Positions 61,520 through 64,000 of a DNA stretch of 64,000 nucleotides are shown piece by piece; positions within the stretch are counted from its first letter, which is position 1; each line of letters opens with the position of its first letter. The stretch covers positions 1 through 64,000 of the forward strand of contig DATAPD010000001.1 in the NCBI GenBank assembly GCA_036265385.1, written 5' to 3'. Origin of the DNA: DATAPD01 sp036265385 (GTDB lineage Bacteria > Acidobacteriota > Terriglobia > Terriglobales > Acidobacteriaceae). The notes beneath the pieces are model-generated. The model did no database searches. It saw only the letters and a program-made list of their open reading frames with translations, and was not told the origin of the DNA. The position numbers were made by a program, and so were the translations under genes.

Positions 61520-63037
61520 GTGCCGAATTCTGATGGTTCTCACCAAAATATTATGAGAATTGCCGAGCGATGGATCGCCGTAACCTGCGTTGTTGGCTTG
61601 CTTTTGTTTGCTGTTGCCTGCGGCGGATCGGGCAGCAATCCACTGCCCCCAATTAATGGAAATTTCAGCAATGCCAGCCTGAGCGGACAATATGCTTTCT
61701 CCATCAGCGGAAATCAGTTGCTGCCCGACGGTTCTGGAAATTCCGCCTACTATGTCGAGTCCGGAGTCTTCACCGCAGATGGCAACGGCAACATTACGGC
61801 CGGCACCGATGATTTCTCTCAAAGCGGCTCGATCGGATCAAACAACATCACGGGCGCATATTCTATTAACAAAGACGGTAGCGGCGACATGATATTCAAT
61901 GTCGCTAGCGGACAGGTAGCATTCCGGATTGCAATGTCAGATACCAATCACTTTTACATGATTGAGAACGACGGTTTCGGTTCGGGTGCTGGCTCCGGAG
62001 AACTGCAAACGACTACTGCATTTGCTGCTCCGCCGAATGGGACCTTCGTGTTCCGCGTCCACGAAAGTGGTCTCATAGCGAGCGCTGCCTCACTCGTTGG
62101 ACGAATGACATTGAACACTGGAACGATCACCAGCGGAAATGAAGACATTCTGTTCAATGGCTCGTTTTCCTCCGTTACTTTAACCGGTAACGCCAACTTT
62201 CCAGGAAACACTACTGGGCGCGGCACGATGACAGTCACCGAAAGCAGCGGCTTCAGCGCCAGTTACATTTACTACGTGGTTGACGCGAACACCTTCCGCT
62301 TAATGCGATCAGATGGCACATTGGCGCTTGGGCGTGCCGAAGCACAGACAGCAACGACGTATGATAATTCCGTTCTCTCCGGTTCTTTTGTCTTCAACAG
62401 CACCGGCGATACAGCCCTCAATTTGGCCGCAGCGCATACCGTAGGAGTTTTCACGGCCAATGGCAGCGGAGCAATCTCCGCTGGCGCATTCGATTCCGTT
62501 CTCGACGGGAATGTCCAATCGAATGTCAGCATTACCGGCGGGGCGTACAATGTCGCTGCATCCGGGCGCGCCACGATTCAATTGGGTGCCCCTGTCATAA
62601 TCAATCAAGTAGCTTGGCTTGTCAGTCCAAACCGAGCCTTTTATCTCGTAAACAATCCAGCCAACGCTGAAGACGGCGTGATGGATAAGCAGGCGACGGT
62701 TGCATTCTCGAACTCAACTCTCAATGGGCAATACGCGTTCTTCATGGACGGTTTTGATACAGCTTTTAAAGACCGTACCGGAACGTTTATCCCTGACGGT
62801 AATGGCAACTTGAGGCAGGATCAGGTGGCTGTAAGCTTTTTCCCGCCGTCAGCGGCCTTTTCCACTCAAAGTTCGCTGTCCGGAACATACTCAGTTGCCG
62901 TTAATGGAAGAGTGACAGCGAGCGTGAACTCTCTTTCAAGCAACATTGTTCTCTACATGGTCTCGAACACAACAGCTTACTCGGTGCAAGCCGACTCCGG
63001 CTTCGACATCGGAGGAGCGATCAAACTGCAACAGTAG
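61520..63037 (+). CDS. Lipoprotein with four internal repeats
   Basis: A 505-residue lipoprotein. A lipobox is visible in FAVACGGSGS near residue 40, so it is anchored to a membrane after cleavage. The mature protein divides into four repeats of about 115 residues, each opening with LSGQYAFSISG, NGTFVFRVHESG, LSGSFVFNSTGD or LNGQYAFFMDG and followed by a (G)V/TFTADGNGNITAG-like motif. The repeats are beta-rich and Ser/Gly/Asn-rich. No enzymatic motif is seen. GTG start follows AGGGAGGAG. Similar repeat lipoproteins are common in Acidobacteria without a known role. Confidence 0.8.
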   Translation: MPNSDGSHQNIMRIAERWIAVTCVVGLLLFAVACGGSGSNPLPPINGNFSNASLSGQYAFSISGNQLLPDGSGNSAYYVESGVFTADGNGNITAGTDDFSQSGSIGSNNITGAYSINKDGSGDMIFNVASGQVAFRIAMSDTNHFYMIENDGFGSGAGSGELQTTTAFAAPPNGTFVFRVHESGLIASAASLVGRMTLNTGTITSGNEDILFNGSFSSVTLTGNANFPGNTTGRGTMTVTESSGFSASYIYYVVDANTFRLMRSDGTLALGRAEAQTATTYDNSVLSGSFVFNSTGDTALNLAAAHTVGVFTANGSGAISAGAFDSVLDGNVQSNVSITGGAYNVAASGRATIQLGAPVIINQVAWLVSPNRAFYLVNNPANAEDGVMDKQATVAFSNSTLNGQYAFFMDGFDTAFKDRTGTFIPDGNGNLRQDQVAVSFFPPSAAFSTQSSLSGTYSVAVNGRVTASVNSLSSNIVLYMVSNTTAYSVQADSGFDIGGAIKLQQ

Positions 63038-63052
63038 TTTTTCCCAAAAAAT

Positions 63053-63080
63053 AAGCCGGGCTCTTGGGCCCGGCTTTTTT
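63053..63080. terminator. Bidirectional terminator
   Basis: AAGCCGGGC/GCCCGGCTT 9-bp stem with a 6-nt loop. T-tract of six on the plus strand, and TTATTTTTT after the hairpin on the minus strand, so it serves both the lipoprotein gene and the convergent glycosidase gene. Confidence 0.92.
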
Positions 63081-63096
63081 CTCGCAACAAATGACG

Positions 63097-64000
63097 CTAC
63101 TTGCTGACCTCGAGAAGCAAATGCTCCTTGAAGTCGACTGGCAATTGTGCCTTGCCATCGCTGACATTCACAGTTCCAAAGTCTTTGCCGTTCGCATAAT
63201 CCACGACCTTGTACGTTCCTGACGACAAGCTACGCAGTTCCACATTCCCCTTGAACGAATCCGCGAAGAATGCGTAATACATCTTTCCGTCTTTCTCAAT
63301 GGCATAGCCTTCAGGCGTATCGTATCCCGTAACGTAAAGATCCAGGAACTTACCTTTGGAAAGCATCTTCTCGTTATAGATCGTGATCCACTTCTTCCAC
63401 TTGGCATCTTTGTCCGGCGTTAGCGCGACCTTTTGGAAGTGCGGACCCGGATCGGGCCACACAAATTTCGTGCCGACCACGCCGCCGGGTCCGATTGTCG
63501 AGGCAAAATCATCACCAATTTCGTTCCAGCTGTTTCCCGCGCGCTTCATGATCGAGAGTTCGACATGGTCGCCGTACACGGCCGATTCTGGTCCGAGCAG
63601 GGCCTTGTACGCCTTGATGCGACGGCGAACCTGGATCCCGCCCACCGGATCAGCCGTGACGGCCTGATCCATAAACGGCAGCCATGCTAGGGAGGGCGGT
63701 GTTCCACATGGGCAACTTTGCGTCACGCTGTACGGCTTAAGCGACCGCGTAGTTTGGAAGATGATCTTGTAAACATCAGCCATCGCATTGATCGAATCAT
63801 CCGGCGACTTGTGATGATGCGCCGGGTTATAGCAACGCGGTGGTGTATAGATGTTGTCCAGCTTGCTACCGTCGAAGCCCCAGTCGCGGATGAACTTCTC
63901 CGTAAGCTTCTTGTGATACGCCTGCACTTCCGGAACCGCTGGACAGAGTGCAGCAAGCCCACGCGTCATGTGCGCATGTTTGCCCTCTTTGTCCAGGATG
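63097..64000 (-). CDS. Alpha-galactosidase-like glycoside hydrolase, 5'-truncated by window edge
   Basis: The C-terminal ~300 residues of a clan GH-D / GH36-like glycosidase; the frame stays open to base 64000, so the start lies beyond the window and the ATG at 63969 is not the real start. Conserved pieces: FIRDWGFDGSKLDN (the WGFD-x-x-KLD segment holds the nucleophile Asp), then MDQAVTADPVGGIQVRRRIK, resembling the acid/base region with Asp followed by Arg. The last ~80 residues look like a beta-sandwich C-domain. Expected to release alpha-linked galactose or a related sugar from oligosaccharides. The specific substrate is not decidable from this fragment. Confidence 0.7.
   Translation of the reverse strand, partial: ILDKEGKHAHMTRGLAALCPAVPEVQAYHKKLTEKFIRDWGFDGSKLDNIYTPPRCYNPAHHHKSPDDSINAMADVYKIIFQTTRSLKPYSVTQSCPCGTPPSLAWLPFMDQAVTADPVGGIQVRRRIKAYKALLGPESAVYGDHVELSIMKRAGNSWNEIGDDFASTIGPGGVVGTKFVWPDPGPHFQKVALTPDKDAKWKKWITIYNEKMLSKGKFLDLYVTGYDTPEGYAIEKDGKMYYAFFADSFKGNVELRSLSSGTYKVVDYANGKDFGTVNVSDGKAQLPVDFKEHLLLEVSK

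Overview
The window looks like a chromosomal segment of an Acidobacteriota (Terriglobia-type) bacterium. This rests on gene content rather than any marker gene: an Oar-like TonB-dependent receptor, tandem FG-GAP/ASPIC-UnbV proteins with TPR neighbours, CadC-like winged-helix/TPR regulators, GT-C glycosyltransferases and a Tad/Flp pilus locus. I see no tRNA, rRNA, CRISPR array, insertion sequence or integrase, so it reads as ordinary chromosome with one large surface-structure region.

Layout. 1-9.2 kb: an exported/outer-membrane cluster (truncated TonB-dependent receptor, TPR protein, two translationally coupled FG-GAP/ASPIC proteins, then a convergent second TPR protein). 9.3-14.9 kb (minus strand): a DUF1111 di-haem protein, two overlapping paralogous small proteins, a carboxypeptidase-regulatory-domain protein, an ICMT-like methyltransferase, a GNAT acetyltransferase, then a cupin and a TetR regulator. 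15.9-21.2 kb: branched-chain amino-acid synthesis (ilvC-ilvB-ilvN, then ilvD), preceded by an unannotated leader peptide rich in Ile/Leu/Val codons and a mutually exclusive antiterminator/terminator pair, followed by a second promoter that carries a TetR-type palindrome. 21.3-23.7 kb: a membrane protein, a DinB protein and a MATE transporter.

23.9-47.1 kb is a Tad (Flp) pilus locus in two opposing blocks. The minus-strand block runs flp, prepilin peptidase, cpaB, secretin, cpaE, tadA, tadB, tadC, a 32-codon membrane microprotein and a DUF192 protein. The plus-strand block holds a sigma-54 activator with a degenerate receiver, two TadE-like proteins, a TadG-like protein and a TonB-like protein. 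Between the blocks sits an island of five GT-C-type membrane glycosyltransferases, which may glycosylate pilins or build an envelope glycan. A sigma-54-like promoter upstream of flp suggests the activator drives the pilus operon.

47.1-64 kb: a DUF5658 protein, an Amt-CBS fusion, a winged-helix/TPR regulator with a tandem 10-bp-period repeat at its own start, a Pro/Ala-rich secreted protein, OsmC, PilZ and a hybrid histidine kinase. Then come the MsrP-MsrQ methionine sulfoxide reductase pair, a DeoR-SIS-PfkB sugar-phosphate operon, a four-repeat lipoprotein and the 3' part of an alpha-galactosidase-like gene running off the window.
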